In this document: piece after piece, positions 41,075 through 49,367 of the stretch
Layout: each line of letters starts with the position of its first letter
How positions within the stretch are numbered: position 1 is the stretch's first letter
Assembly (NCBI RefSeq): GCF_016863275.1
Contig: NZ_BOOO01000009.1
Coordinates: 186,001 to 250,000, forward strand
Length of the DNA: 64,000 nucleotides
DNA from: Planotetraspora mira
GTDB lineage: Bacteria; Actinomycetota; Actinomycetes; Streptosporangiales; Streptosporangiaceae
Direction of reading: 5' to 3'
Notes under the pieces: model-generated
The model's input: the letters and a program-made list of their open reading frames with translations, nothing else
Told to the model about the DNA's origin: nothing
Database searches by the model: none
Translations under genes and position numbers: made by a program

Positions 41075-43345
41075 TCATCCCGGGCTTGCGGTGAGCCTTT
41101 CGAGCATCTCGGGCAACGCGCCCTCGTAGACCACGGTCAACCTCCGGGTCGCTCTCGTGATCGCCACGTACAGGTCCTGACCGCCCTTGGCCGACTGGCC
41201 CAGGATCGTGCCGGGGTCGACCACCACGACCGCGTCGAACTCCAGCCCCTTGCACTGCACGACCGTGAGCACCGCCACCGTGGCGTCGAGCGGGTCGCTC
41301 ACCTCGGGGAACAGTGCCGCGACCTCGGCGCGGCGGGCGTCTGGCGTCACGATCGCGAGGCGGCCCTCCCCGATCTGGCGGAGCTCGGACTCCACCAGGT
41401 GGCGCAGGTCGGTGTCGGCGGCCCGCACGGCGCGCGGCGCGGCCTCGCCGTACCGGACGGACTCCGGAGGCGCCTGGCCGGGCGCCACCGCACGCAGGAC
41501 GTCCGCGGCGACATCCATGATCTCCACGGGTGTGCGGTAGTTCACGAGCAGCCGCTCCTCCCGCCAGCGACCCTTCACGTAGCGGTCGAGCATCTCGCCC
41601 CATGAGCGGGCGCCCGCGGCGGAGCCGGTCTGGGCGATGTCCCCGACGACGGTCAGCGAGCGCGTGGGGACCCGGCGCATGACGGTCCGCCAGGCCATCG
41701 CCGACAACTCCTGCGCCTCGTCCACGATGACGTGGCCGTACGCCCAGTCACGGTCGCGGACGGCCCTGTCGGCGGTCGTGACCGGGGGACCGCCGTCGCG
41801 GTGCCGATCGGCGACGTCCGACGCCACCATCAGCTCGCCGAGGTCGTTGATCGCCAGAACCCCCTCGGCGTACGTCTCCTCGGCCTGACGTCTCCGCTCG
41901 GCCAGCCGTTCGCGCCTCCTGGCGGGCCCGTCGTCCTCGCCGAGGAACTCCGCGGCCTCGTCGAGCAGCGGGACGTCCCCAGCCGTCCACGGCGCGTCGT
42001 GCGCGCGAAGCAGGACCGCGCGCTCCGCCTCCGTGAGGTACGGCTCGGCGGCCGATCGCAACAGTTCCTCGTCGGAGAGCAACTCGCCGATCAGGCCTTC
42101 CGGTGTGAGTTCCGGCCACAGACGGTCGACGGCGTCGCGGACGGTCCGGTGCTGCCAGAGGTTCTTCGCCGAATGCCGCAGGTCCTCCTCATCCACCGGG
42201 CGGTCGAGTTGTGCGGCCTCATCACGGGCGAGCGCGTCGAGCAGTTGACGGACGAAGGCGGCGCGCGCGAGGTTGTGCGGCCGGAGAAGGGATCGTGCCC
42301 GGTCGCGGGCCCGGACGCAGGCGGCGTGGCCCGTCCGGACGGTCATCTCCTCGACCACGACCTCGACGCCGTCACGCAGGGACGTCCGCACGGGGACGGC
42401 GATCTCGAGGTCGCCGGGGGGCACGCGCTGCCGGTCGGCCACCGCCTTCTCCACCACGGCCGCCATGCGCAGGTCGCCCTTGACGACGGCCGCCGCTGGG
42501 AGATCCTCCTCGGTGGCGTGCACGCCGGGATGGAGTTCGCCCGTGCTGGACAACACCACCTCGGTCTCACCGAGGGACGGCAGGACCTGGCTGATGTAGC
42601 GGGAGAACATGGCGTTGGGGCCGATGACGAGCACGCCCCGCCGCTCCAGCGTGGCACGGTGGGCGTAGAGCAGGTAGGCGGCGCGGTGCAGCGCGGCCAC
42701 CGTCTTGCCCGTCCCCGGGCCGCCTTGGACGACCAGGACCCCGGGGAGGCCGGAGCGGATGACCCGGTCCTGCTCGGTCTGGATCGTGGCGACCACGTCT
42801 CCCATTCGGCCGGTGCGCCCGCGCCTGAGTGAGGCCAGGAGGGCGGCCTCGCCGACCAGGGTGCGGCGATCGACCTCGCTCATCATGTCCAGGTCGAAGA
42901 CCTCGTCGTCGATGCCGGTGACCGTACGGTGGCGGAGGTGGAGATGGCGGCGCCGTACGAGGGGCCCTGGGTCGGCCGGCGTGGCGACGTAGAACGGGCG
43001 TGCGGCGGGCGCCCTCCAGTCGATCAGCTTCGACTCGTGCTCGTCGTCGCGCAGGCCGATCCTGCCGATGTAGAGGGTTTCGCCACCGGTGTCGTCGATG
43101 CGCCCGAAGCACAGGCCGCGCTCGACGGCGGAGAGTTGGGAGAGGCGTCGCGCGTGTTCGTCCGCGGCCACCTCGCGCTCGAACGCCGCCTGCCGGGTGC
43201 CGGACGCACCCCGGGCCAGGACTTCGCGGAGGGCCTCCTCCGTCCGGTCTCGAACGGTGTCGAGTCTTTCGTAGAGCATGGAGACGTAGGACTGCTCCAT
43301 CCGCAAAGCTTCGGCGCGCACGGTTTCGGATTGACGTCGCTCCAT
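41075..43345 (-). CDS. HelD/HelR-like superfamily 1 helicase
   Basis: This 756-residue protein has an N-terminal coiled-coil arm (about 1-75, MEQSYVSMLYERLDTVRDRT) and UvrD-like helicase motifs. These are Walker A QGGPGTGKTVAALHRAAYL, motif II VIVDEAQELSAM, motif III VGDIAQTGS and motif VI YVAITRATRRLTVVYEG. Such proteins dissociate RNA polymerase from stalled complexes; the HelR subgroup also protects it from rifamycins. Which subgroup this belongs to is not settled by eye, and no obvious rifamycin-associated element was seen upstream. The ATG is preceded by AAAGGAG about 13 bases away. Confidence 0.85.
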   Translation of the reverse strand: MERRQSETVRAEALRMEQSYVSMLYERLDTVRDRTEEALREVLARGASGTRQAAFEREVAADEHARRLSQLSAVERGLCFGRIDDTGGETLYIGRIGLRDDEHESKLIDWRAPAARPFYVATPADPGPLVRRRHLHLRHRTVTGIDDEVFDLDMMSEVDRRTLVGEAALLASLRRGRTGRMGDVVATIQTEQDRVIRSGLPGVLVVQGGPGTGKTVAALHRAAYLLYAHRATLERRGVLVIGPNAMFSRYISQVLPSLGETEVVLSSTGELHPGVHATEEDLPAAAVVKGDLRMAAVVEKAVADRQRVPPGDLEIAVPVRTSLRDGVEVVVEEMTVRTGHAACVRARDRARSLLRPHNLARAAFVRQLLDALARDEAAQLDRPVDEEDLRHSAKNLWQHRTVRDAVDRLWPELTPEGLIGELLSDEELLRSAAEPYLTEAERAVLLRAHDAPWTAGDVPLLDEAAEFLGEDDGPARRRERLAERRRQAEETYAEGVLAINDLGELMVASDVADRHRDGGPPVTTADRAVRDRDWAYGHVIVDEAQELSAMAWRTVMRRVPTRSLTVVGDIAQTGSAAGARSWGEMLDRYVKGRWREERLLVNYRTPVEIMDVAADVLRAVAPGQAPPESVRYGEAAPRAVRAADTDLRHLVESELRQIGEGRLAIVTPDARRAEVAALFPEVSDPLDATVAVLTVVQCKGLEFDAVVVVDPGTILGQSAKGGQDLYVAITRATRRLTVVYEGALPEMLERLTASPG

Positions 43346-43432
43346 CTCTTTGATATACTCCTTTTGGATTACTTGTGTGCTTCACCAGAAATCGACAGAG
43401 TATTCCAGCATAGGTCACAGAGCTCCCGCTGC

Positions 43433-43463
43433 GCGTGTTCGCGCGCCGGGAGTTTTCGTTTTG
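43433..43463 (+). terminator. Orphan plus-strand rho-independent terminator
   Basis: Arms CTCCCG and CGGGAG, with inner GCGCG and CGCGC and a short bulge, are followed by TTTTCGTTTT. No plus-strand gene ends before it, so it may end a small RNA or act as an attenuator for the region downstream. Confidence 0.55.
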
Positions 43464-43759
43464 TATGCCCGCACTCGCCCGGCTCCTCCGCCTGCCGGAG
43501 TGACGCGCCGGCAGGTGCCCGTTTGTTTCCGAATTGACTCTGGGTGTTGTCGATAAAACGCAGAGTGAGAATTCGATAGGGAAGAGATATCGGTCACATC
43601 CGGGGAAATTCACATCGGCTTCGAGCCGACTTGACCTGCCGTAACGGGGATGTCCCACCCTCGCCGATGATCGCCGTCCGACTTGATATCGGAAATTCCC
43701 AGCTTTATCGGGTGAACCCCTGTGACTATCGGGGCGTCTTTTGTGTCAAGGAGGCCCGG
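43464..43759. other. Relatively AT-rich intergenic stretch
   Basis: This stretch is less GC-rich than its surroundings. It holds no credible gene. A small stem (ACCCC and CGGGG) with CGTCTTTT after it lies at about 43718-43745, just before the small frame below. Confidence 0.45.
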
Positions 43760-43867
43760 ATGGACGTCCTCGACGGGCTCGTGGACGAGGAGCTCCGCTT
43801 GGAGCTGATCCTTGTTCAGGCTCTTCATGAAGAGGCGGAACGGCTGGCCGCCCCAACCGTCCGCTGA
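43760..43867 (+). CDS. Candidate 35-residue small protein
   Basis: The start MDVLDGLVDEELRLELILVQ is preceded by a near-perfect AAGGAGG seven bases before the ATG, and the frame ends shortly before a strong terminator hairpin. The peptide is acidic and predicted helical and has no family I recognise. Strong ribosome site plus terminator argues for a translated small gene. The larger frame from 43631 has no such support. Confidence 0.5.
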   Translation: MDVLDGLVDEELRLELILVQALHEEAERLAAPTVR

Positions 43868-43881
43868 ACCCCTCGAAGCCC

Positions 43882-43914
43882 GCCGCCTTCCCCCACGGAA
43901 GGCGGCGGGCGTTG
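43882..43914 (+). terminator. Hairpin terminator after the 35-residue frame
   Basis: Arms GCCCGCCGCCTTCC and GGAAGGCGGCGGGC, 14 bp, with a short CCCA-type loop. It may serve both this frame and the convergent dehydrogenase gene. Confidence 0.8.
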
Positions 43915-43934
43915 ATCGGAACCGCCCGGGCGCG

Positions 43935-45110
43935 CTACATGTCAGGCCGGAAGACCACCCGGACGCAACCGTCCTTCTTCTCCTTGAACATGTCGTATCC
44001 GAGGGGAGCCTCGTCGAGCGACATGATGTGCGTGGCGAGATGGGAGGTCACCAGCTCTCCCCTGGCCACCCGGTCGAGCAGCATCGGGATGTACCGGTGA
44101 CCGTGCTGCTGCGCCCCGCGGACCGTCAGGCCCTTGTTCATCATGGCGCCGAGCGGGAACCGGTTCACCGTGCCGGAGAAGACCCCCAGGATGAACACCG
44201 ACCCTCCCGGCCGGCAGGCGAAGATCGCCTCCCGGACGGCGAACGGACGCTCCTGCTCGATCTTCAGCTGATGCTTGGCCTGCTCGTACAGCTGGTCGGG
44301 TCCGAGGCCGTGTGCCTCCATCCCGACCGCCTCGATGCAGACGTCCGGCCCTCTGCCCCCGGTCCGTTCGCGCAGCTCGGCAAGGACGTCGGTGGCCGTG
44401 TAGTCGATGACCTCCGAGCCGACGTGGCGTGCCGTCATCGCCAGGCGCTCGGGGAACCGGTCGATCGAGATGACGCGTTCGGCGCCGAGCAACATCGCCG
44501 CGCGCGCCGCCATCTGGCCGACCCCGCCGCACCCCCAGACGGCGACCACGTCACCGGGCTTCACTCCGCCGAGGTCGGCGCCCATCCACCCGGTGGGTGC
44601 GGCGTCCGACGTGAACAGCGCGCTCGTGTCCTCCACGCCCTCGGGCACCGGGAACGCGTTGTGGTCGGCGAAGGGCACGCGGATGAACTCCGCGTGGCTT
44701 CCGTGGAAGCCGCCCATCATGTGGGAGAAGCCGAAGACCCCGGCGGTGGATCCGCCCCAGAGCGTCTCCGCGAGGTCCGGCGTGGGGTTGCTGTTCTCAC
44801 ACAGGGACCACAGGTCGTGCCGGCAGGCCCAGCACCGCCCGCAGCCGATGATCGAGCACACGACGACGCGGTCGCCCGGCCTGTGCCGCCGGACGTCGGG
44901 CCCGGTCTCGACGATCTCGCCGAGGAACTCGTGGCCGATGACGTCGCCCGGGCGCATCGCCGAGACGTAGCCGCCCAGCAGATGGAGATCGGAACCGCAG
45001 GTGGTGGTCGCGAGGACCTTGACGATCGCGTCCTGACCGTTGAGGATCCCGGGATCCGGCACCCGCTCGACCGTCAACTCGTCGACGCCCTGCCAGCAGA
45101 CCGCCTTCAC
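43935..45110 (-). CDS. Zinc-dependent alcohol/formaldehyde-type dehydrogenase
   Basis: This 391-residue MDR enzyme has catalytic zinc ligands Cys in TTTCGSDLHLLGG and His-Glu in VIGHEFLGE. The structural zinc cysteines are in IGCGRCWACRHDLWSLCEN. The NAD fold has VWGCGGVGQMAARAAMLLGA. The insertion between the zinc loop and the fold (WGGSTAGVFGFSHMMGGFHG) is typical of glutathione-independent formaldehyde dehydrogenase-like proteins. Substrate is inferred by family only. Its ATG overlaps the preceding gene's stop. Confidence 0.9.
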   Translation of the reverse strand: MKAVCWQGVDELTVERVPDPGILNGQDAIVKVLATTTCGSDLHLLGGYVSAMRPGDVIGHEFLGEIVETGPDVRRHRPGDRVVVCSIIGCGRCWACRHDLWSLCENSNPTPDLAETLWGGSTAGVFGFSHMMGGFHGSHAEFIRVPFADHNAFPVPEGVEDTSALFTSDAAPTGWMGADLGGVKPGDVVAVWGCGGVGQMAARAAMLLGAERVISIDRFPERLAMTARHVGSEVIDYTATDVLAELRERTGGRGPDVCIEAVGMEAHGLGPDQLYEQAKHQLKIEQERPFAVREAIFACRPGGSVFILGVFSGTVNRFPLGAMMNKGLTVRGAQQHGHRYIPMLLDRVARGELVTSHLATHIMSLDEAPLGYDMFKEKKDGCVRVVFRPDM

Positions 45111-45598
45111 AGCCGCTCCTCCCCCGCGGCACGCGCGAGCGCCATGTCGACCACCTTGGCCCTCGCCCTTCCGGCCCTGGCAGGCCGCTCTCTGGTGAGA
45201 TCCGGGTCGGGACGCAGCACCTCACCGGTCTCGATGAGGGATTTCACCTGGCGCAGAGCCGTTCTGACCATCTCGCGGGGATGGTCGCCGCGGAGCCGGG
45301 CCAGGACGGCGGCGCGTCCCGTCGGCACGGGCGCGCGGGGACGTGCGTAGAGTTCCGTGCCCCGGTCTCCGGGCGCCTTCTCCACGCGCACCTCGACGTC
45401 GAGTTGGGCCAGCGGTCGCGGCAGACGGCCGTCGGGCGCCACGTCATCGGGGTGGCAGTTGATGGTGACCGCCATCCATCGGTGTTGCGCCCTCGGGTCC
45501 TTGACCGGCGAGGAAGCACGGCGCCGCGACGCGAGCCAGCGCCCCACCACCACCCCGGTACCTGCCACGCTCACCACGCCGATGACGACACGTTTCAT
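45107..45598 (-). CDS. Hypothetical membrane-anchored protein, coupled to the dehydrogenase
   Basis: This 163-residue protein has an N-terminal hydrophobic segment (about 3-21, RVVIGVVSVAGTGVVVGRWL) and a soluble part (QHRWMAVTINCHPDDVAPDG) ending in a basic tail. Its central region resembles cyclase/dehydrase-type hypothetical proteins only faintly, so no function is given. The ATG follows GGGGGCG, and the stop overlaps the dehydrogenase ATG in an ATGA. Confidence 0.65.
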   Translation of the reverse strand: MKRVVIGVVSVAGTGVVVGRWLASRRRASSPVKDPRAQHRWMAVTINCHPDDVAPDGRLPRPLAQLDVEVRVEKAPGDRGTELYARPRAPVPTGRAAVLARLRGDHPREMVRTALRQVKSLIETGEVLRPDPDLTRERPARAGRARAKVVDMALARAAGEERL

Positions 45599-45941
45599 AG
45601 TTCGCCCCCTTTGGACGGGTAAGTCCTTGGGAGGGCTACCCACCGCCCGCGCGTGGCTATCTCCGCTTGAGGTCGCGTGAGCCGGGAGTTGGACAGTGCG
45701 GGACCGAGGCCGCCGGGCGCTCGCGATCCCCTGACCGCGAAGAGGGTTTGCCGAGCCCGGAGCCCACCTGTCCCCACGGCCCCGAGTGTGTCCGGTGATC
45801 TCGCGACACCATCCGATGTCGAACGACAGGAAAGCCGTGTCCGCCCACCGCGTGCCTAGGTAATCTCGCGCCAGGCGAGCTCACGGAGGTTCGGTGCGAC
45901 CTGATTCGTCGGCCCCGCCAGGAGCCGCGGCGCCGGCGACG
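45599..45941. other. Intergenic stretch without a recognised gene
   Basis: This 343-bp stretch between the membrane-anchored protein gene and the ArsR gene contains no convincing frame, repeat or RNA. It should contain the promoter of the dehydrogenase operon. Confidence 0.45.
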
Positions 45942-46298
45942 TCAGTCGTGGCGGGGCGTTCCGGTCACCTCGTGGTCGGCGTGGAACAGCGCCTCCGCGA
46001 TGAGTGCCCTGACGTGGGCGTCGCGGGCCCGGTAGACGACGCGGCGGCCGTCCCTGCGGGTGTGCACCAGACCGGCGAGCCGGAGCTTGGCCAGATGCTG
46101 GGAGACCAGAGGCCGTGCCACGGCGATCGTCTCGGCCAGGGAACCCACGTCGTACTCGCCATGGGAGAGCAGCCACATCAGGCGGAGCCGGGTGGCATCG
46201 CTGAGCATGCGAAAGGCGTCGACTGCGGCGTTCACGCGATCGGCCGCCGGTTGCTCCTGCAAGGGGTTGGCACCTGATTCGTTGTCGCGTGCGTACAT
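45942..46298 (-). CDS. ArsR/SmtB-family metal-responsive repressor
   Basis: This 118-residue winged-helix protein has the family core VDAFRMLSDATRLRLMWLLSHGEYDVGSLAETIAVARPLVSQHLAKLRLAGLVHTRRDGRRVVYRARD in condensed form (LSDATRLRLMWLL; RPLVSQHLAKLRLAGLV; GRRVVYRARD). The C-terminal helix EALFHADHE, with a His-Asp-His-Glu cluster, resembles the alpha-5 zinc or nickel site. It is divergent from a CDF efflux pump and is probably its repressor. Confidence 0.9.
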   Translation of the reverse strand: MYARDNESGANPLQEQPAADRVNAAVDAFRMLSDATRLRLMWLLSHGEYDVGSLAETIAVARPLVSQHLAKLRLAGLVHTRRDGRRVVYRARDAHVRALIAEALFHADHEVTGTPRHD

Positions 46299-46320
46299 GA
46301 CTACATATACTCGCGGGACA
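46285..46320. promoter_or_regulatory. Divergent promoter/operator of the metal-efflux pair
   Basis: An AT-rich island (ACATGACTACATATACTCG) interrupts GC-rich sequence across the ArsR start codon. It includes a TATACT-like element. Its place between repressor and pump suggests the ArsR operator. Confidence 0.45.
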
Positions 46321-46345
46321 ACGTGCCTTCCGCAAGCGAGGGATC

Positions 46346-47545
46346 ATGTCCGACACGCGGCCACCGGCGTCGACGCCGTCCGACCATCGTCACGAGGCCC
46401 CTTCCCGCGACCGGCCGGGGCGAGAGCACGGGCACGGAGACGGTCATGGGCACGGGCATGGTCACGGACACGCTCACGGACATGGTCCGGGGGGTCACGG
46501 GCACGCTCATCCGCACGAGAGCGCCCATGAGGACGCCGACGGCGGGAGTGGGCGCTTCGGCCGGATGGCGTCCGCGGTCCGGCACACGTTCGCGCCGCAC
46601 AGCCATGACAGCGCCGACAAGACCGACGCGGCGCTCGAGTCGAGCGCCCGCGGCCTGCGTGTGCTCGGCGTCTCGTTCGCCGTCCTCGTCGTGGCGGCGG
46701 CGATACAGGCGGTCATCGTGGCGATGTCCGGTTCGGTGGCTCTGCTCGGCGACTCGTTGCACAACGTCGCCGACGCGCTGACCGCCGTCCCGCTGGCCAT
46801 CGCCTTCTCCGTCGGCCGCCGTCATGCCAGCCGCCGTTTCACCTACGGGTACGGCCGGGCCGAGGACCTCGCCGGGATCGTCATCGTGTTGATCATCGCG
46901 ATATCGGGTGGGCTCGCCGGTTACGCGGCCGTCGTGCGACTGCTCGATCCCCAGGGCGTACGGGCTCTGGGCTGGGTCGCCGCGGCGGCGATCGTCGGCT
47001 TCGTGGCGAACGAGTGGGTCGCCCGCTTCCGCATCAAGGTGGGGCGCGAGATCGGCTCGGCCGCGTTGGTCGCCGACGGACTGCACGCCCGCGCCGACGG
47101 TTTCACCTCGCTCGCCGTGCTGATCGGTGCGGCCGCCACGGCGCTCGGCCTCCCTATCGCGGACCCGATCGTCGGCCTGCTCATCACGGTCGCGATCCTC
47201 TATGTGCTCCGCGACGCGGCGCGTGAGATCTACCGGCGGCTGATGGACGCCGTCGACCCCGGCCTGATCGACCAGGCCGAACAGATCATCGCCGGCACGG
47301 ACGGCGTGCTGGGGATCGGTTCGGTGCGCCTACGCTGGATCGGCCATGCATTGCGCGCCGAGGTGGACATCGTCGTCGGGCATGACCTGTCCCTGGTCGA
47401 GGCGCACGCGGTCGCCGTGGAAACCGAGCATCGGCTCATGCACGCCCTGCCCCGCCTGCGCGCGGCGACCGTGCACGCCGATCCGGACAGCCCGGACGGG
47501 ACCGATCACCACGCCCCGCTCGTCAGTCACCGGAACGCCGCCTGA
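46346..47545 (+). CDS. Cation diffusion facilitator (CDF) metal efflux transporter
   Basis: This 399-residue protein has a very His-rich cytoplasmic N terminus (repeats of HGHGHGHAHGHG, about residues 25-65) and a second His loop. Six membrane segments follow, with metal-site residues in SVALLGDSLHNVADAL and VADGLHARADGFTSL. A C-terminal ferredoxin-like domain (LIDQAEQIIAGTDGVLGI) and a His tail complete it. It exports Zn2+, Co2+ or Ni2+ in exchange for protons. The divergent ArsR gene supports metal-responsive control. Confidence 0.95.
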   Translation: MSDTRPPASTPSDHRHEAPSRDRPGREHGHGDGHGHGHGHGHAHGHGPGGHGHAHPHESAHEDADGGSGRFGRMASAVRHTFAPHSHDSADKTDAALESSARGLRVLGVSFAVLVVAAAIQAVIVAMSGSVALLGDSLHNVADALTAVPLAIAFSVGRRHASRRFTYGYGRAEDLAGIVIVLIIAISGGLAGYAAVVRLLDPQGVRALGWVAAAAIVGFVANEWVARFRIKVGREIGSAALVADGLHARADGFTSLAVLIGAAATALGLPIADPIVGLLITVAILYVLRDAAREIYRRLMDAVDPGLIDQAEQIIAGTDGVLGIGSVRLRWIGHALRAEVDIVVGHDLSLVEAHAVAVETEHRLMHALPRLRAATVHADPDSPDGTDHHAPLVSHRNAA

Positions 47546-47635
47546 GCGCACCGGACGGGACGAGCCCGCCGAGGCTCGGCCGTTCGCACTCGTGCGCGGG
47601 ATCTTCCCCCACCATCACCAAGGAGCGCCCTCAAG

Positions 47636-48544
47636 GTGACCGCTCGTTCCGTGCTCCCGCACGCCGTCGTCGAATCTCTGGCCGCGGGAGCTCCGAGCTC
47701 TCACATGGACGCCGCCGTGGTGGCCGTCGTGCTGGGAGCGGCTCTCCTTCACGCGACCTGGAACGCCATCGCCCATGGCTCGCCCGACCGGTTGACCGGC
47801 TTCGCCCTCATCGGGATCCCCTTCACCGCGATCGGGGCGATCGGTGTCGCGGTCAACGGTCTGCCGCCGGCCGACGCCTGGCCGTTCATCGTCATCTCCT
47901 CGATCCTCACGGTCACCTACCAACTCCTCCTGCTGGCCAGTTACCAACTCGGACAGTTCAGCCAGACGTATCCGCTCGCCCGGGGCACCTCGCCGTGGGT
48001 CGTGGCGGTGGTGAGCGTGACCCTGCTCGGCCAGGAGCTTTCCTGGACGGAGGCGGCCGGCGTCGCGGTCGTCTCCATCGGGCTGATGGGCCTGGTCTTC
48101 ATCGGCGGGCTGCCCGACCGGGCGAGCATGCCCGCGCTCGCCGCGGCCTTCGCCACCGGGGTCATGATCGCCGCCTACACGACCGTCGACGGCGTCGGCG
48201 TCCGGCACGCGCCGGTGCTCACCTATGCCTCGTGGTTGTTCCTGTTCCAGGGGCCGGCGCTGCCCCTGATCGCCGTGGTCCGGCGCGGCCGTGCGCTGCC
48301 CGGGCTGATGCGCCCTTCGCTCGCGGCCGGTCTCGGCGGAGGAGCGGCGTCGGTGCTGGCGTACGGGCTGGTGTTGTGGGCCCAGACACGGGGTGCGCTC
48401 GCGCCGATCGCCGCGCTCCGGGAGACCAGCATCATCTTCGGCGCGATCATCGGTGCGGTGTTCCTCGGCGAACGGTTCGGTTCGAAGCGGGCCCTCGCCA
48501 GTGTCGTCGTCGTGGCCGGGATCGTCCTGATCAACCTGTCGTAG
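47636..48544 (+). CDS. EamA/DMT-family transporter
   Basis: This protein of about 302 residues has ten membrane segments in two EamA halves (ALLHATWNAIAHGSPD; SQTYPLARGTSPWVVAVVSV; LRETSIIFGAIIGAVFLGERF). The GTG at 47636 follows AAGGAGCG. An ATG at 47705 just before the first membrane segment is an alternative start. Substrate is unknown. Its last 14 bp overlap the convergent gene. Confidence 0.88.
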   Translation: MTARSVLPHAVVESLAAGAPSSHMDAAVVAVVLGAALLHATWNAIAHGSPDRLTGFALIGIPFTAIGAIGVAVNGLPPADAWPFIVISSILTVTYQLLLLASYQLGQFSQTYPLARGTSPWVVAVVSVTLLGQELSWTEAAGVAVVSIGLMGLVFIGGLPDRASMPALAAAFATGVMIAAYTTVDGVGVRHAPVLTYASWLFLFQGPALPLIAVVRRGRALPGLMRPSLAAGLGGGAASVLAYGLVLWAQTRGALAPIAALRETSIIFGAIIGAVFLGERFGSKRALASVVVVAGIVLINLS

Positions 48545-49229
48545 CGGCGGTCTCGCGCGCACGCTCGATGTCCGGGCCGCGGTAGAGGTGTTCGGGTATG
48601 CGCGCGAGGGTCGAGGGATGCACCTGCGGGCCCAGGCCGTACAACTTCTGGAAGCTCATGATCAGCGGCCGCCACGCGTCGGGGTCGATCCGGTCGGCCG
48701 TGCCGGCCATCCGTATCTCCTCGTGGACGTACACCCGCTGGACGCGTACCTCGATCGCCACGATCCCGCCGCGCTGGGCCTCGTCGTCGTCGGCCACGGG
48801 ATGCACCCCCTCGACGACCACCTCCATGTTCACCGGGCACTCGGCGACTCTCGGCGGGCCCACCGTCTCGGACGCGACAGGCGTGAGGCCGGCGCGGCCG
48901 AACTTGTCGGCCACGAAGTGGTACCCGCGCCTGCGCTTGGTCGGCGGCACGGGATCCGAACCCGTCGTCAGCGCCAGCCGGTCGACGGCCGGGGCGAGCG
49001 AGTCCGACGGCAGGTTCAGCACGCCCTCGCGGGTCCTGAGCAGATTCTGCGCGGTCTTCGAGCGGGCGCCGAGGCCGAGCACGGCCCGCCAGCCGAGCCA
49101 GAAGGCGGACGACATCGGCGCCAGATTGGCGGACCCGTCCTCGTTGAGGGTGGAGATCAGCACCACCGGGGTGCCGAAATAGAGGATTCCGGGTTCGATC
49201 CGCGTGTGCGACGGGGTGGTCATAGCCAT
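48531..49229 (-). CDS. Flavin reductase-like FMN-binding split-barrel protein
   Basis: This protein has about 232 residues with a split-barrel flavin-binding fold. It has ILYFGTPVVLISTLNEDGSANLAPMSSAFWLGWRAVL in condensed form (FGTPVVLISTLNEDG; NLAPMSSAFWLGWR), then LNLPSDSLAPAVD. A C-terminal extension (MSFQKLYGLGPQVHPSTLA) is longer than in simple flavin reductases. It is probably an NAD(P)H:FMN reductase or flavin-dependent oxidoreductase. The start is the first or third Met of MAMTTPSHT. Confidence 0.75.
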   Translation of the reverse strand: MAMTTPSHTRIEPGILYFGTPVVLISTLNEDGSANLAPMSSAFWLGWRAVLGLGARSKTAQNLLRTREGVLNLPSDSLAPAVDRLALTTGSDPVPPTKRRRGYHFVADKFGRAGLTPVASETVGPPRVAECPVNMEVVVEGVHPVADDDEAQRGGIVAIEVRVQRVYVHEEIRMAGTADRIDPDAWRPLIMSFQKLYGLGPQVHPSTLARIPEHLYRGPDIERARETAATTG

Positions 49230-49315
49230 GCGGACCAGTGTCTTTCCGCCTCCGGATCCACGCTGGCGGCAATCAGACGTCGCGTTGGGCCCTGTCACTC
49301 GAAGACGATGTGCGC

Positions 49316-49345
49316 CGCGCCCCGCCGTATGAGCGACGGGGCGCG
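49316..49345 (-). terminator. Hairpin terminator after the MDR gene
   Basis: Arms CGCGCCCCG and CGGGGCGCG surround a 12-base loop. It separates the three-gene oxidoreductase operon upstream from the flavin-reductase gene. Confidence 0.65.
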
Positions 49346-49367
49346 GGCGCCGGCCGGGAGCTCCCGA

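Noticed and set aside
45599-45941. Minus-strand extension of a frame ending near 45856
   Set aside because: It overlaps the ArsR gene in another frame and has no recognisable family.
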